From Prevotella conceptionensis 9403948 (lineage in GTDB: Bacteria > Bacteroidota > Bacteroidia > Bacteroidales > Bacteroidaceae), in the NCBI RefSeq assembly GCF_000312305.1, contig NZ_HE999447.1:322073-386072 (forward strand): DNA of 64,000 bases, written 5' to 3'. The translations under genes and the position numbers were made by a program. The stretch's first letter is position 1. Each line of letters begins with the position of its first letter. The notes below the pieces were generated by a model. That model did not search any database, had not been told where the DNA came from, and saw only the letters and a list, made by a program, of their open reading frames with translations. Positions 1-7,942 of the stretch are shown here, piece after piece.

Positions 1-2
1 CT

Positions 3-356
3 AAGCAGTATCTCGGATTAGGGGGTTATCAAGGTTGCGACTTTAATGGCCAGATAGCCGACGCAACGCTGTGTTACCTTACATATATCGTCATGGCCTT
101 GGAAAAGAGGTTCACAGAATATCAAACCATGGGCGAACTCTTTTCGGAGATGGAGGGCGAACTCATGGCACTCACGTTATGGAAGCGAGTTCTAGCCTGT
201 ATCGAACGCATTCTTCGCGTTTTGGGAGAAACGCTTGGGATGACGCCACAACAACTTATGGCTACGATCAGCGGCAACGACAAGGAGATGGTCAAAATCC
301 TTGTAATGGCGGAAACATTGGAAAAATGGGATGAAGCACGTGGACAGACTGCATAA
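3..356 (+). CDS. IS4-type transposase, C-terminal part (cut by window start)
   Basis: This is an open frame running in from the window edge and ending in TAA. The peptide begins KQYLGLGGYQG and continues through an ADATLCYLTYIV stretch, which I recognise as the C-terminal part of IS4-family DDE transposases common in Bacteroidetes; it lies just after the catalytic glutamate region of that family. The upstream catalytic core is outside the window, so I cannot tell whether the element is intact. The 200 bp downstream hold no other gene and should contain the right end of the IS, but I could not identify a terminal inverted repeat without the left end. Confidence 0.7.
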   Translation, partial: KQYLGLGGYQGCDFNGQIADATLCYLTYIVMALEKRFTEYQTMGELFSEMEGELMALTLWKRVLACIERILRVLGETLGMTPQQLMATISGNDKEMVKILVMAETLEKWDEARGQTA

Positions 357-610
357 CTTCTATTAGCCATGTGTTAAAACTCAATGGATATGGGGGACCA
401 CAGGCAAAGGCAAATGAGAAAAGACTGCGTTTTAAAGGGTGGGAAACTTTAGTTACAGGCACAAGACTAACGGGCATAAAGCCTAAAATACAGATGACTT
501 AACGCCTTAAAACCATGCGCTTTATAGACGACAAGGCACTTTAATACTTAATATGTGTTAAATTTATTATTGCCTTGTCTCAATAAAATAAAACACCCAA
601 ATATATTTCG
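357..610. other. Intergenic, IS right flank
   Basis: There is no credible gene here. The stretch should contain the right terminus of the transposon whose transposase ends at 356, followed by AT-rich DNA leading into the rplU promoter. Confidence 0.5.
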
Positions 611-618
611 TAACTTTG
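611..618 (+). promoter_or_regulatory. -7 element for rplU-rpmA
   Basis: TAACTTTG matches the Bacteroidetes TAnnTTTG -7 box. It places the transcript start near 622, just before the foldable leader. No TTTG lies at the usual 19-21 bp upstream spacing, so the -33 part is weak. Confidence 0.5.
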
Positions 619-621
619 CAC

Positions 622-702
622 CTGTTTTAGTCCGTGGAGGCTTAAAAAAAGTGTCGGAACGAGTCTGAACGCCTCGCGGAAAACCGTTTTACAAACATTA
701 TA
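622..702 (+). promoter_or_regulatory. Structured 5' leader of rplU
   Basis: Positions 631-641 (TCCGTGGAGGC) can pair with 671-680 (GCCTCGCGGA), giving a 9-bp helix with a small internal bulge that closes a loop of about 29 nt. The loop contains a second possible CGAG/CTCG pairing that would compete with it. Ribosomal protein operons are often autoregulated through such leaders, and L21 leaders are known in other phyla. Regulation by L21 is inference. Confidence 0.5.
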
Positions 703-1020
703 ATGTACGCAATTGTAGAAATTAACGGTCAACAGTTTAAGGTAGAACAGGGTATGAAACTCTATGTTCACCACATTAAAGATGTGGAGGCCGGCAAAAC
801 TGTTGAGTTTGACAAGGTACTGCTTGTAGACAAAGAAGGAGCAGTAACCGTAGGCGCACCCACCGTTGAAGGTGCGAAAGTAGTAGTAGAAGTAGTGAAC
901 CCCCTTGTAAAAGGTGACAAGGTCATCGTTTTCAAGATGAAACGCCGCAAAGACTATCGCAAGAAGAATGGTCACCGCGCTCAGTTCACGCAAGTAGAAG
1001 TTAAACAAGTAATCGCTTAA
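703..1020 (+). CDS. rplU: 50S ribosomal protein L21
   Basis: This 105-residue protein starts [17 protein letters not shown] and contains [15 protein letters not shown] near the C-terminus, the classic L21 signature. It binds 23S rRNA in the large subunit. It is followed 18 bp later by rpmA, the near-universal L21-L27 pairing. The length is normal for the family. The start is supported by the conserved MYAIVE N-terminus and by the leader and -7 box upstream. Confidence 0.98.
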   Translation: MYAIVEINGQQFKVEQGMKLYVHHIKDVEAGKTVEFDKVLLVDKEGAVTVGAPTVEGAKVVVEVVNPLVKGDKVIVFKMKRRKDYRKKNGHRAQFTQVEVKQVIA

Positions 1021-1023
1021 ACG

Positions 1024-1029
1024 CAGGAG
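1024..1029 (+). promoter_or_regulatory. Shine-Dalgarno AGGAGG before rpmA
   Basis: A full AGGAGG lies 9 bp before the rpmA ATG. Strong Shine-Dalgarno sites are uncommon in Bacteroidetes, so this one stands out. Confidence 0.6.
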
Positions 1030-1038
1030 GAATTAAGA

Positions 1039-1302
1039 ATGGCACATAAAAAAGGTGTTGGTAGTTCTAAGAACGGACGCGAATCAGCTTCACAAAGACT
1101 TGGCGTTAAGATTTATGGCGGACAAAAGGTTACTGCTGGTAACATTATCGTTCGTCAGCGTGGCACGAAACACAACCCCGGCAAGAACGTGGGCATCGGT
1201 AAAGACGATACGCTCTTCGCACTTATCGACGGTGTTGTGAACTTTCGCAAGAGCCGCAAGGACAAAAGCTATGTTTCTGTAATACCGGAAGCTGAGGCAT
1301 AA
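1039..1302 (+). CDS. rpmA: 50S ribosomal protein L27
   Basis: This 87-residue protein starts [16 protein letters not shown] and contains [21 protein letters not shown], diagnostic of L27. It sits near the peptidyl transferase centre of the large subunit. The N-terminus begins directly at MAHKKG with no cleavable extension, as is usual outside Firmicutes. It is co-transcribed with rplU and followed by a hairpin terminator. Confidence 0.98.
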   Translation: MAHKKGVGSSKNGRESASQRLGVKIYGGQKVTAGNIIVRQRGTKHNPGKNVGIGKDDTLFALIDGVVNFRKSRKDKSYVSVIPEAEA

Positions 1303-1333
1303 ATAAACAATTACACTTATTCCAAACAAACAA

Positions 1334-1375
1334 CAGAATCCCAACCATAGCAATATGGTTGGGATTTCTGCTTTA
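1334..1375 (+). terminator. Terminator of rplU-rpmA
   Basis: AATCCCAACCATA (1337-1349) pairs perfectly with TATGGTTGGGATT (1354-1366) around a 4-nt loop, followed by a T-rich stretch. This is a typical intrinsic terminator. Confidence 0.85.
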
Positions 1376-1789
1376 TATGGGGATGAACAAATACAAGAAC
1401 TTGTTTTAGAGAAATGCGATGAGTATTCGATGCAGTTCATTATTACAGTCAAACAGAATTGCATTTGGAAAATTGTTGTTAGAAGCGTGCACCACGTGCG
1501 TTGCCTGGAATGAATAATTCCTTACGCGGAGGAAAAGGAGGTATTTTGTTTGCTTACGATGCAGCTGCGGCTTTTCAAATCCAATTCTGTTTCACTATAC
1601 TTCAAATTTGCTTAGCAAGCATCCCCCATTTTGCAATCCGTTTGGGGTAAATGCCATTCCTATATACAAGGTTATCATTGGCCAACTTAGCTGCTTGCCA
1701 ATGAGTAAACCGTTCAACTTGTCCACATGGCAACTCATTGGTTGCTCAGCTAGTCCTCTTGTTAAGCGGTAAGCTCATTAACTCACAAA
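1376..1789. other. Gene-free stretch
   Basis: About 400 bp with no ORF showing family resemblance. I see no repeat or RNA gene before the octamer array starts further on. Confidence 0.5.
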
Positions 1790-1955
1790 CTTGTAAACTA
1801 GCTAAGGCGAAAAAAGAGGGCTGCACCTATCAACTGTTCAACCCATTTACTTGTTAACTTGTCTACTCGTTTACTTGTTAACTTGTCTATTCGTCTACTT
1901 ATTAATTTGTCTACCTGATAACTTGCCTACTCGTCAACTTTCCAACTTCAATTTG
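1790..1955. repeat. Octanucleotide array, ACTNGTNN orientation
   Basis: Degenerate 8-bp tandem units of ACTTGTCT, ACTCGTTT and ACTTGTTA type run for about 20 units. This is the reverse complement of the AGTTGNNN arrays found elsewhere in the window, so composite element A is flanked by octamer arrays in opposite orientation. Confidence 0.7.
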
Positions 1956-1970
1956 TCTTATTTTACGTAC

Positions 1971-2610
1971 AAGTTTTAACATTATGAATGCCCTTTTTAT
2001 CCACCAGCCGCCCACCTTGCCCCAAAAATTCGATTCTCGCGAAGGTTAGTTTTGGTGCAAAGAGGGTTAGTATGTTAATGCATACAAAATGAATACACCT
2101 TGCATAAAACCGCAATACGCACTAGATTTTGGGCTATTTGCAGCAAAATGCAGTGCAATATGCCGCTAAACGCAGTGCGTTTTGGTACAAAACACCTTGC
2201 GTTTTGGTACAAAATGCAGTGCGTTTTGGTGCTAAACGCAAGGCAAAATGGTGCAAAATGCAGTACAAAATGGTGCTAAATGCGGTACAGCACGCATAAA
2301 AATTCACTGCAAAGAGATGGATAAAACCTTTCTGAGCCACTAAAAACATGGCTCAAAAGGGCGAAATAGTCGTCAAAAAGTGAGATTTTAGGGTCTAAAA
2401 GTGGGTTTTGGGACTTGCAAAATTGCGAGTCGGCGACCAAACTAGAAAGGCTAAATGGTACAAAATGCAGGTTCTGCTCTCAAAAATGGACAAAACAAAA
2501 GGCGTCAAAGGCTAGAAATAGTGGCTGTTTACCTACTTTACAACCCTTTTTTTCGCTAGAACGGAGTAGAAATTAGAGCGACATTGTAAAATATAACGCA
2601 TGATTTTAAG
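1971..2610 (+). repeat. Composite brick element, copy A
   Basis: The left module begins at a TTTTAACATTATGA motif and contains TTCGATTCTCGCGAAGG. Seven tandem 22-bp bricks follow at about 2140-2293. The right module contains GGCTCAAAAGGGC and CGCTAGAACGGAGTAG and ends near TGATTTTAAG. The same order and wording recur at 25.7, 43.7 (inverted) and 55.0 kb. No protein is encoded: short frames across the bricks arise because three 22-bp units keep frame. No transposase or clear terminal inverted repeats are visible. Confidence 0.85.
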
Positions 2611-2775
2611 TTTTTGAGTTGATGGGTTATTGAGTTGGCGAGTTGGTGAGTTGGTGAGTTGGGAAGTTTGTGACTTGGGAAGTTTGTGAGTTGATGAGTT
2701 GGGAAGTTTGTGAGTTGGTGAGTTTTCCAGTTTATGAGTTCGGGAGTTCGTGCGTATGTAAAGTAAAGTAGATTA
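2611..2775. repeat. Octanucleotide array, AGTTGGTG type
   Basis: About 18 degenerate 8-bp units (AGTTGATG, AGTTGGTG, AGTTTGTG, AGTTGGGA) directly abut the right end of element A. The same adjacency is seen at the other copies. Confidence 0.8.
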
Positions 2776-2880
2776 GGTTCGGGTTAATCAGTTTATGCGT
2801 TAATGAGCTAATGGGTGTGTGGGGTATTAACTTTCGCGAGTTGGTAAATTGATGCGAGTTTTGAAACATCAGAAATGATT

Positions 2881-2914
2881 TGGGGGGCGCAAGCCTCACT
2901 GCTTACGTCCCCCA
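2881..2914 (-). terminator. Hairpin after the HU-LysM gene
   Basis: TGGGGGGCGCAAGC faces GCTTACGTCCCCCA as an imperfect stem with one wobble pair and a 6-nt loop, 6 bp past the stop codon on the minus strand. There is no strong U-run, so termination strength is uncertain. Confidence 0.5.
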
Positions 2915-2920
2915 ACAAGC

Positions 2921-4837
2921 TTAATTCTTAGATGTTGTCTTTGGTTTCTTCAATTCAAGCTTAGGAATTTTTATTTTTTGTCCTTCTTTCAGTTCCTTCA
3001 CATTTCCGTTAACAGCCTCAATGTAGCACTCCATACCAGGACCTAACATGCTTTTGCTTAGCGAATAGAGCGTTTGACCTTTGGTAACCGTTACCACATG
3101 GGCAATACCCACAATCTTATAAGCACCCGTTCTCACACGGGCGTCTTTCTCGTATTGCTTGTAGTTTTGGCTTTCGTCTGTGTTGGCCTTAGCCTTCTCT
3201 TGCTTTGGTGCAGGCTTATCCGCCGTTTTTTCGGCAGGTTTCTTATTCTCGGAGGCTGTTGCAGCAGACTTCTTATTGTCTGCTTTCTCCGCCCTTTTCT
3301 CCGCATTTTGTGCTATCTTCGCCTCGCTAGCTGCCAAATCGGCTTTGGTTTGGGCATCTATTAGCCTGTTTATCGAGTCTTCGCGTGCCGAATCGGCAGG
3401 CGAAAGTGCTTGTTCGGATGCCTTTGTATCAGAAGGTTTAGAGGTATTCAGGAGCGTTTCAAGGTGCGAAATGCGGTTGTCTTTCAGCTGCATTTGGTTC
3501 AATAGGTACCAAGCCACACCGCCAACAACCACAATAATGCCAACAACACAGGCCACAATAAGCCTTCTGCGCTTTCTTCTGCGCTCCTCTTCTTCCCATT
3601 CGTCCTCTTCGTATTCACACGAGTTTTCATCTGTTTCGTCGTCTTCGTCTGAGTCCTCTTCATCAGATTGAAGTTCGGTTTCCACATCCGAGTCGTCAGC
3701 ACTGTTGCTTTCCGTATCTTCTGGTGTAAGCTCGTCTTCTGTTTCCGGGTTCTCGTCAACAAGCGTTTGGCCTTCAACAACAGGCACCGCGCAAGCCGCT
3801 TGTACAGGTTCGCACTCGTTATCAGCGTCGGTATCGGTATCTACAATGTCATTGTCGGCATCAAGCATGTCTTCTTCTTTTGCGGGTTCGCCTTCCACAT
3901 CATTATGTGTTTCTTCCACATCGCTTGCCTCTACCCCATCTACAACATCCATTTCGGTAGCATCGGGCGTTTCGTCTGCCTGCTCAGAAAGCCCTTCAAC
4001 CGATTGGGTTTGTGCTTGTGTCCCTTCCGTTTCATCATCAGAAAGGATGTCGGGCGCGCCTGTTCCTGTTTCAATGGAGGTTTCCTCCAACTCTAACTCC
4101 GCACGCTGAACAACACGCTGTTCCTGTTCGTTGTGCCTTTCGCCGCCGTTAAGCAGGCGCAACTGGTCGGCAGTGAGGGTAAGTTGGCTTATTGCATTCA
4201 CTGCATTTTCGGTCGTAGCGGTTGGCAGCTGGTCGCCATTAAGCGCCGAAAGCTGTTGCATCGTGAGAATATGACTCTTTTCGGGAGCCTTCTTAACCGG
4301 CACTTCTGTTTCGTTGGGCACTTCTACGGGTGCGCTAGCCAATGCATCGGCAGCTTGGTTCACCACGGTTTCAATCTTAGAAGGCGGCAAAGTAGAGGTA
4401 GGCGTTAACTCTGCATCGTCCGAATTATCGTTCAAGGGCGTGCGGTCTGTATCGGATGCCGTTTCCGTCCAGTCCATTCGCTCCAACTCTTTCAAGTCAA
4501 CACCATCATTGATAACAACCGTATCGAATTGGGCAAAGGGCTTGTTCACCAAATCTTTCATGGTGCTGTCGGGCGTAAAGGAAATCTTATCGCGCCCATC
4601 AATGATTATCGGCTCGCCCGTATTAACGTCAACGCTCTTGCGCGCACTAACACTCATCACCTTAAACGTACCAAGCCCTTTTAGCTTAACTTGCTTATCG
4701 TCGTTCAATCCCACATTAAGCGTATCGAACATTGTTGCCACAAAGTTCTCGGCCTCCTTCAAAGAAAGCTTGTTTTTGTTGACAAGAGCCATTGCCAACT
4801 CGCGGATACCAACTCTGTTATTCATCTTCACCTCCAT
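2921..4837 (-). CDS. Membrane-spanning HU-LysM fusion protein
   Basis: This 638-residue protein has an HU/IHF-type DNA-binding domain at about residues 5-100 (contains LKGLGTFKV). Then come about 300 residues very rich in Asp and Glu, a basic RRRKRRR cluster at about 419-425, and one hydrophobic helix at about 426-447. An Ala/Lys/Glu-rich stalk follows, then a LysM-like domain at about 577-628 (HVVTVTKGQTLYSLS). The basic cluster before the helix predicts HU in the cytoplasm and LysM in the periplasm, so the protein could link nucleoid and cell wall; that role is inference. Its start overlaps the upstream HU gene by 20 bp. MNNRVG, 4 codons inside, is an alternative start. Confidence 0.85.
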   Translation of the reverse strand: MEVKMNNRVGIRELAMALVNKNKLSLKEAENFVATMFDTLNVGLNDDKQVKLKGLGTFKVMSVSARKSVDVNTGEPIIIDGRDKISFTPDSTMKDLVNKPFAQFDTVVINDGVDLKELERMDWTETASDTDRTPLNDNSDDAELTPTSTLPPSKIETVVNQAADALASAPVEVPNETEVPVKKAPEKSHILTMQQLSALNGDQLPTATTENAVNAISQLTLTADQLRLLNGGERHNEQEQRVVQRAELELEETSIETGTGAPDILSDDETEGTQAQTQSVEGLSEQADETPDATEMDVVDGVEASDVEETHNDVEGEPAKEEDMLDADNDIVDTDTDADNECEPVQAACAVPVVEGQTLVDENPETEDELTPEDTESNSADDSDVETELQSDEEDSDEDDETDENSCEYEEDEWEEEERRRKRRRLIVACVVGIIVVVGGVAWYLLNQMQLKDNRISHLETLLNTSKPSDTKASEQALSPADSAREDSINRLIDAQTKADLAASEAKIAQNAEKRAEKADNKKSAATASENKKPAEKTADKPAPKQEKAKANTDESQNYKQYEKDARVRTGAYKIVGIAHVVTVTKGQTLYSLSKSMLGPGMECYIEAVNGNVKELKEGQKIKIPKLELKKPKTTSKN

Positions 4838-5108
4838 TTTTGAGACGTTCCTTAATGGAAGCCGTGGGCCTAAAATTCAACACGAGTTTAGGTGGAACTA
4901 GCATGCGCTGCTGGGTGGCGGGGTTGACCACCACGCGTTCGAGTCGTTTTTTCACTTCGAATGTGCCGAATCCAGGTATCGAAACGACGTCGCCCTCGTC
5001 GAAACGTGCAGCCATTTCGTCGATGACGTTGCGCACTAAGGTTTGGGTTACGTTCTGCGTATAACCCGTTTGTTGCGCTAGTTCGGTTATAAACTCTTTG
5101 TTGTTCAT
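4818..5108 (-). CDS. HU family DNA-binding protein
   Basis: This 96-residue single-domain HU/IHF-like protein starts MNNKEFITELAQQTG and carries the beta-arm region SIPGFGTFEVKKR followed by a FRP motif (LNFRPT). It is expected to bend and compact DNA as a dimer. It overlaps rimO by 4 bp (ATGA) and the downstream HU-LysM gene by 20 bp, so all three are probably translationally coupled. The two HU domains could form a heterodimer, which would place the soluble partner at the membrane; that is inference. Confidence 0.9.
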   Translation of the reverse strand: MNNKEFITELAQQTGYTQNVTQTLVRNVIDEMAARFDEGDVVSIPGFGTFEVKKRLERVVVNPATQQRMLVPPKLVLNFRPTASIKERLKNGGEDE

Positions 5109-6400
5109 TCTATTTCACCATATAAGTCAAATTCTTCACTGTCGGTGATGCGCACGTTATAGAAACTTCCAACGCGCAATTTCACCGTTGCTGGGATAAG
5201 CACTTCGGGGTCTACCTCTGGCGAAGACCATTCCGTTCTCCCTATATAGTAGTCGCCTTCCTTTCTGTCGATAATCACTCGGAGCGTTTCGCCCACCTTT
5301 TGAGCCTCTACCTCCGCACTGATATCCTGTTGCAGGGCCATCAGTTGGTCCAGTCGGCGTTGTTTCACTTCGTCTGGTATGTCGTCTTCGTAATGTTTTG
5401 CGCTATAAGTACCTTCTTCTTCCGAGTAGGCAAAGGCACCCATGCGTTCGAAACGCGCCCATTTCACAAAGTCGAGCAACTCGTTAAAGTCGTCTTCCGT
5501 TTCTCCCGGAAATCCTACCATCAACGTTGTACGCAGGTGAATGCCGGGTATTTCTTCGCGAATGCGCTTTATCAGTTCCATCGTTTGCGCCTTGGTAACA
5601 TGCCGATGCATACGTGTAAGCATGTTGTCGGATATGTGTTGCAGGGCGATGTCGATGTATTTGCACACATTTGGCTTGTTCTTGATGACTTGGAGCAGGC
5701 TGTGGGGGAACTGATTGGGGTAGGCATAGTGCAGCCTTATCCACTCCACGCCCTTGATGTCGGCCATTTCGCTAATCAAATCGGTTATCTGGCGTTGCCC
5801 ATCGAGGTCTACACCATAATAGGTAAGCTCTTGGGCAATGATTTGAAACTCTTTTACGCCTTGCGAAACCAAGCTGCGCACCTCTTCAAGAATTTCTTCT
5901 TTGGGGCGGCTTACGTGCTTGCCCGTGATAAGCGGTATGGCACAATAGGCACAACTGCGGTCGCAACCTTCGCTAATTTTCAGGTAGGCATAGTGGCGGG
6001 GCGTGGTAATGCTGCGCGTTCCGTTGCACGATGCGATGACACCCTTTCCTAAATCTTTAAGCAAGTTTTTGTAATTGAACTTGCCGTAGAACTTATCTAC
6101 CTGCGGTATTTCCTGTTCCAACTCCTTTTGGTAGCGTTGCGACAGGCAACCCATCACATAAAGCTGTTTCAAACGCCCTTCTTCTTTGGCTTGTGCAAAC
6201 TCTAAGATGGTGTTGATGCTCTCTTCTTTTGCACTTTCTATGAAACCACATGTGTTGATAACAGCTATTTCTCCATTTGGCTTTTTGCTGTCGTGCACGC
6301 AGTGGTATCCGTTCGCTTCAAATTGCTTCATCAGCAATTCACTATCAACGAGGTTCTTTGAGCACCCCATTGTGATGATGTCAACCTGATTCTTTTTCAT
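5105..6400 (-). CDS. rimO: Ribosomal protein uS12 methylthiotransferase RimO
   Basis: This radical SAM enzyme adds a methylthio group to the conserved aspartate of ribosomal protein S12. The N-terminal domain has the three cluster cysteines at about C13 (MGCSKN), C51 (NTCGF) and C85 (MGCL). The radical SAM motif CDRSCAYC spans C146, C150 and C153, and a C-terminal TRAM-like region follows. I chose the ATG at 6398-6400 because MKKNQVDIITMGCSKN is the family start; an upstream in-frame ATG would add 29 unrelated residues. About 431 residues is normal. It lies between ftsY and the HU genes on one strand. Confidence 0.95.
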   Translation of the reverse strand: MKKNQVDIITMGCSKNLVDSELLMKQFEANGYHCVHDSKKPNGEIAVINTCGFIESAKEESINTILEFAQAKEEGRLKQLYVMGCLSQRYQKELEQEIPQVDKFYGKFNYKNLLKDLGKGVIASCNGTRSITTPRHYAYLKISEGCDRSCAYCAIPLITGKHVSRPKEEILEEVRSLVSQGVKEFQIIAQELTYYGVDLDGQRQITDLISEMADIKGVEWIRLHYAYPNQFPHSLLQVIKNKPNVCKYIDIALQHISDNMLTRMHRHVTKAQTMELIKRIREEIPGIHLRTTLMVGFPGETEDDFNELLDFVKWARFERMGAFAYSEEEGTYSAKHYEDDIPDEVKQRRLDQLMALQQDISAEVEAQKVGETLRVIIDRKEGDYYIGRTEWSSPEVDPEVLIPATVKLRVGSFYNVRITDSEEFDLYGEIE

Positions 6401-6530
6401 TCTAATGTTTGAGTACTTGTTGAGATGTCGCCTTGTCCGCACGAACAACGTGGGGAACGAAGAGGCATAGCACAGGCGCTGTGGCACTCTGGTAAGGCGA
6501 ATGGGGAATGTTGCCCCCGTTTATTCATTG

Positions 6531-6655
6531 TAAGTTGATGAGTTTGTAAGTTCACTAGTTTAATGTTTCACCATCATGTTCTCAATTAAAAACCGACGAA
6601 CTTGAAGGTTGAAGTACTCAACGAGTTCACTATATTACAAACTCAGCAACCTTTG
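6531..6655. repeat. Short octamer-like sequence between ftsY and rimO
   Basis: Words such as AAGTTGATGAGTTTGTAAGTT appear here in both orientations. They look like the octanucleotide arrays elsewhere in the window but are too few and irregular to call a full array. Confidence 0.4.
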
Positions 6656-7609
6656 TTATTCATTGAAAAGCGAATCTACGAAATGCTGGCGGTTGAAGAG
6701 TTGCAGGTCTTCCATGCCCTCGCCTAGGCCAATGTACTTTACAGGAACTTTTAATTGGTCGCTGATACCGATCACCACACCACCCTTAGCCGTGCCGTCG
6801 AGTTTGGTAATGGCCAGTGCGGTGATGTTGGTAACGGCCGAAAACTGCTTGGCTTGTTCGAAAGCGTTCTGCCCCGTTGAGCCATCTAGCACCAATAACA
6901 CTTCGTTGGGGGCTTCGGGCAGTACCTTTTTCATCACTTCCTTTATCTTCTTCAACTCGTTCATCAGCCCCACCTTATTGTGTAGTCGGCCTGCCGTGTC
7001 GATGATAACGACGTCGGCACCGTTGGCTTTGGCCGAACTAAGCGTATCGAATGCCACCGATGCGGGGTCGGAACCCATCTGCTGTTTCACCACGGGCACA
7101 CCAACGCGTTCGCCCCAGATGCAAATCTGCTCTACGGCAGCAGCCCTGAAAGTGTCGGCGGCACCAAGGTAAACCTTCTTGCCTGCTTGTTTAAACTGAT
7201 GGGCCAGCTTACCTATGGTGGTTGTTTTTCCCACTCCATTAACGCCCACCACAAGTATCACGTATGGGTTACCCGTATCGGGGAGTTCCCAACTGTCGTT
7301 GTCTTGCGTGTTATTCTCGGAAAGCAGTGCGGTAATCTCTTCTTTCAGGATGTTGTTCAGTTCGCTTGTCGACACATACTTGTCGCGAGCCACCCGTGTT
7401 TCAATTCTCTCAATGATTTTCAACGTAGTGTCTACGCCCACGTCGGATGTGATTAGGATTTCCTCCAAGTCGTCGAGAACCTCGTCGTCAACCTTTGACT
7501 TTCCGGCTATCGCACGCGTTAACTTGCTAAAAACGCTTTGCTTGGTCTTTTCCAAACCTTTGTCTAGCGTTTCTTTCTTGCTTTTGTTGAAAAACCCGAA
7601 TATACCCAT
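6656..7609 (-). CDS. ftsY: Signal recognition particle receptor FtsY
   Basis: This 317-residue SRP-receptor GTPase docks SRP-ribosome complexes at the inner membrane. Visible motifs are G1 GVNGVGKT (122-129), DTFRAAA (152-158), DTAGR (204-208) and TKLDG (268-272). The acidic N-terminal extension of the E. coli protein is missing, as in most Bacteroidetes, and the protein starts directly with a short FGFF membrane-binding helix. A -7 box (TATCTTTG, minus strand 7634-7627) lies about 18 bp before the ATG. It is the first gene of the ftsY-rimO-HU-HU/LysM run. Confidence 0.97.
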   Translation of the reverse strand: MGIFGFFNKSKKETLDKGLEKTKQSVFSKLTRAIAGKSKVDDEVLDDLEEILITSDVGVDTTLKIIERIETRVARDKYVSTSELNNILKEEITALLSENNTQDNDSWELPDTGNPYVILVVGVNGVGKTTTIGKLAHQFKQAGKKVYLGAADTFRAAAVEQICIWGERVGVPVVKQQMGSDPASVAFDTLSSAKANGADVVIIDTAGRLHNKVGLMNELKKIKEVMKKVLPEAPNEVLLVLDGSTGQNAFEQAKQFSAVTNITALAITKLDGTAKGGVVIGISDQLKVPVKYIGLGEGMEDLQLFNRQHFVDSLFNE

Positions 7610-7793
7610 TTCGTTTCTTTTTGCTGCAAAGATACTTATTTTTATTTAGAAAACCTACACAAGTGCGCGTTTAGTGGGCTATTGTTTGTGCGTTGGCATC
7701 AACCGAAAGCGGGGTTGGCTTGGCGCAAGTACGTGGAATGTGCATTCTGATACAACTATAATGGGGGTGTGATTAATATTTTTGTTGCAAAAG

Positions 7794-7824
7794 TTTGTAG
7801 ATTTAATGAAAGTATATAATTTTG
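7794..7824 (+). promoter_or_regulatory. Promoter of the acidic orphan gene
   Basis: TTTG (7794-7797), 19 bp, then TAATTTTG (7817-7824) is a near-ideal Bacteroidetes promoter. It predicts a transcript start at about 7828 and a leader of about 115 nt. The start also lies upstream of an in-frame ATG at 7847 that I reject as the coding start. Confidence 0.78.
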
Positions 7825-7942
7825 CAGCAATACAACACACAAAAGGTTGAAAACAGACTATCGGGTTGTCTTTGTGCAGACGGCACATTTACGCGACATC
7901 CCTCCGACAAACAATCATCGCAAGAAAGATAATCAATCATAT

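Noticed and set aside
1090-1464. Minus-strand gene opposite rpmA
   Set aside because: It is a shadow of the rpmA coding strand and shows no family features.
2134-2349. Small proteins across the brick arrays (also at 22633-22836 and 44147-44332)
   Set aside because: Open frames arise because 3 x 22 bp keeps frame; translations are repetitive and unlike each other between copies, with no start signals.
1971-2610. Classical insertion sequence
   Set aside because: No transposase frame and no obvious terminal inverted repeats; only the composite layout is conserved.
3499-4109. Serine- or valine-rich proteins opposite the HU-LysM gene
   Set aside because: They are antisense to the acidic linker; GAN/GAD codon runs create long Ser/Val frames on the other strand.
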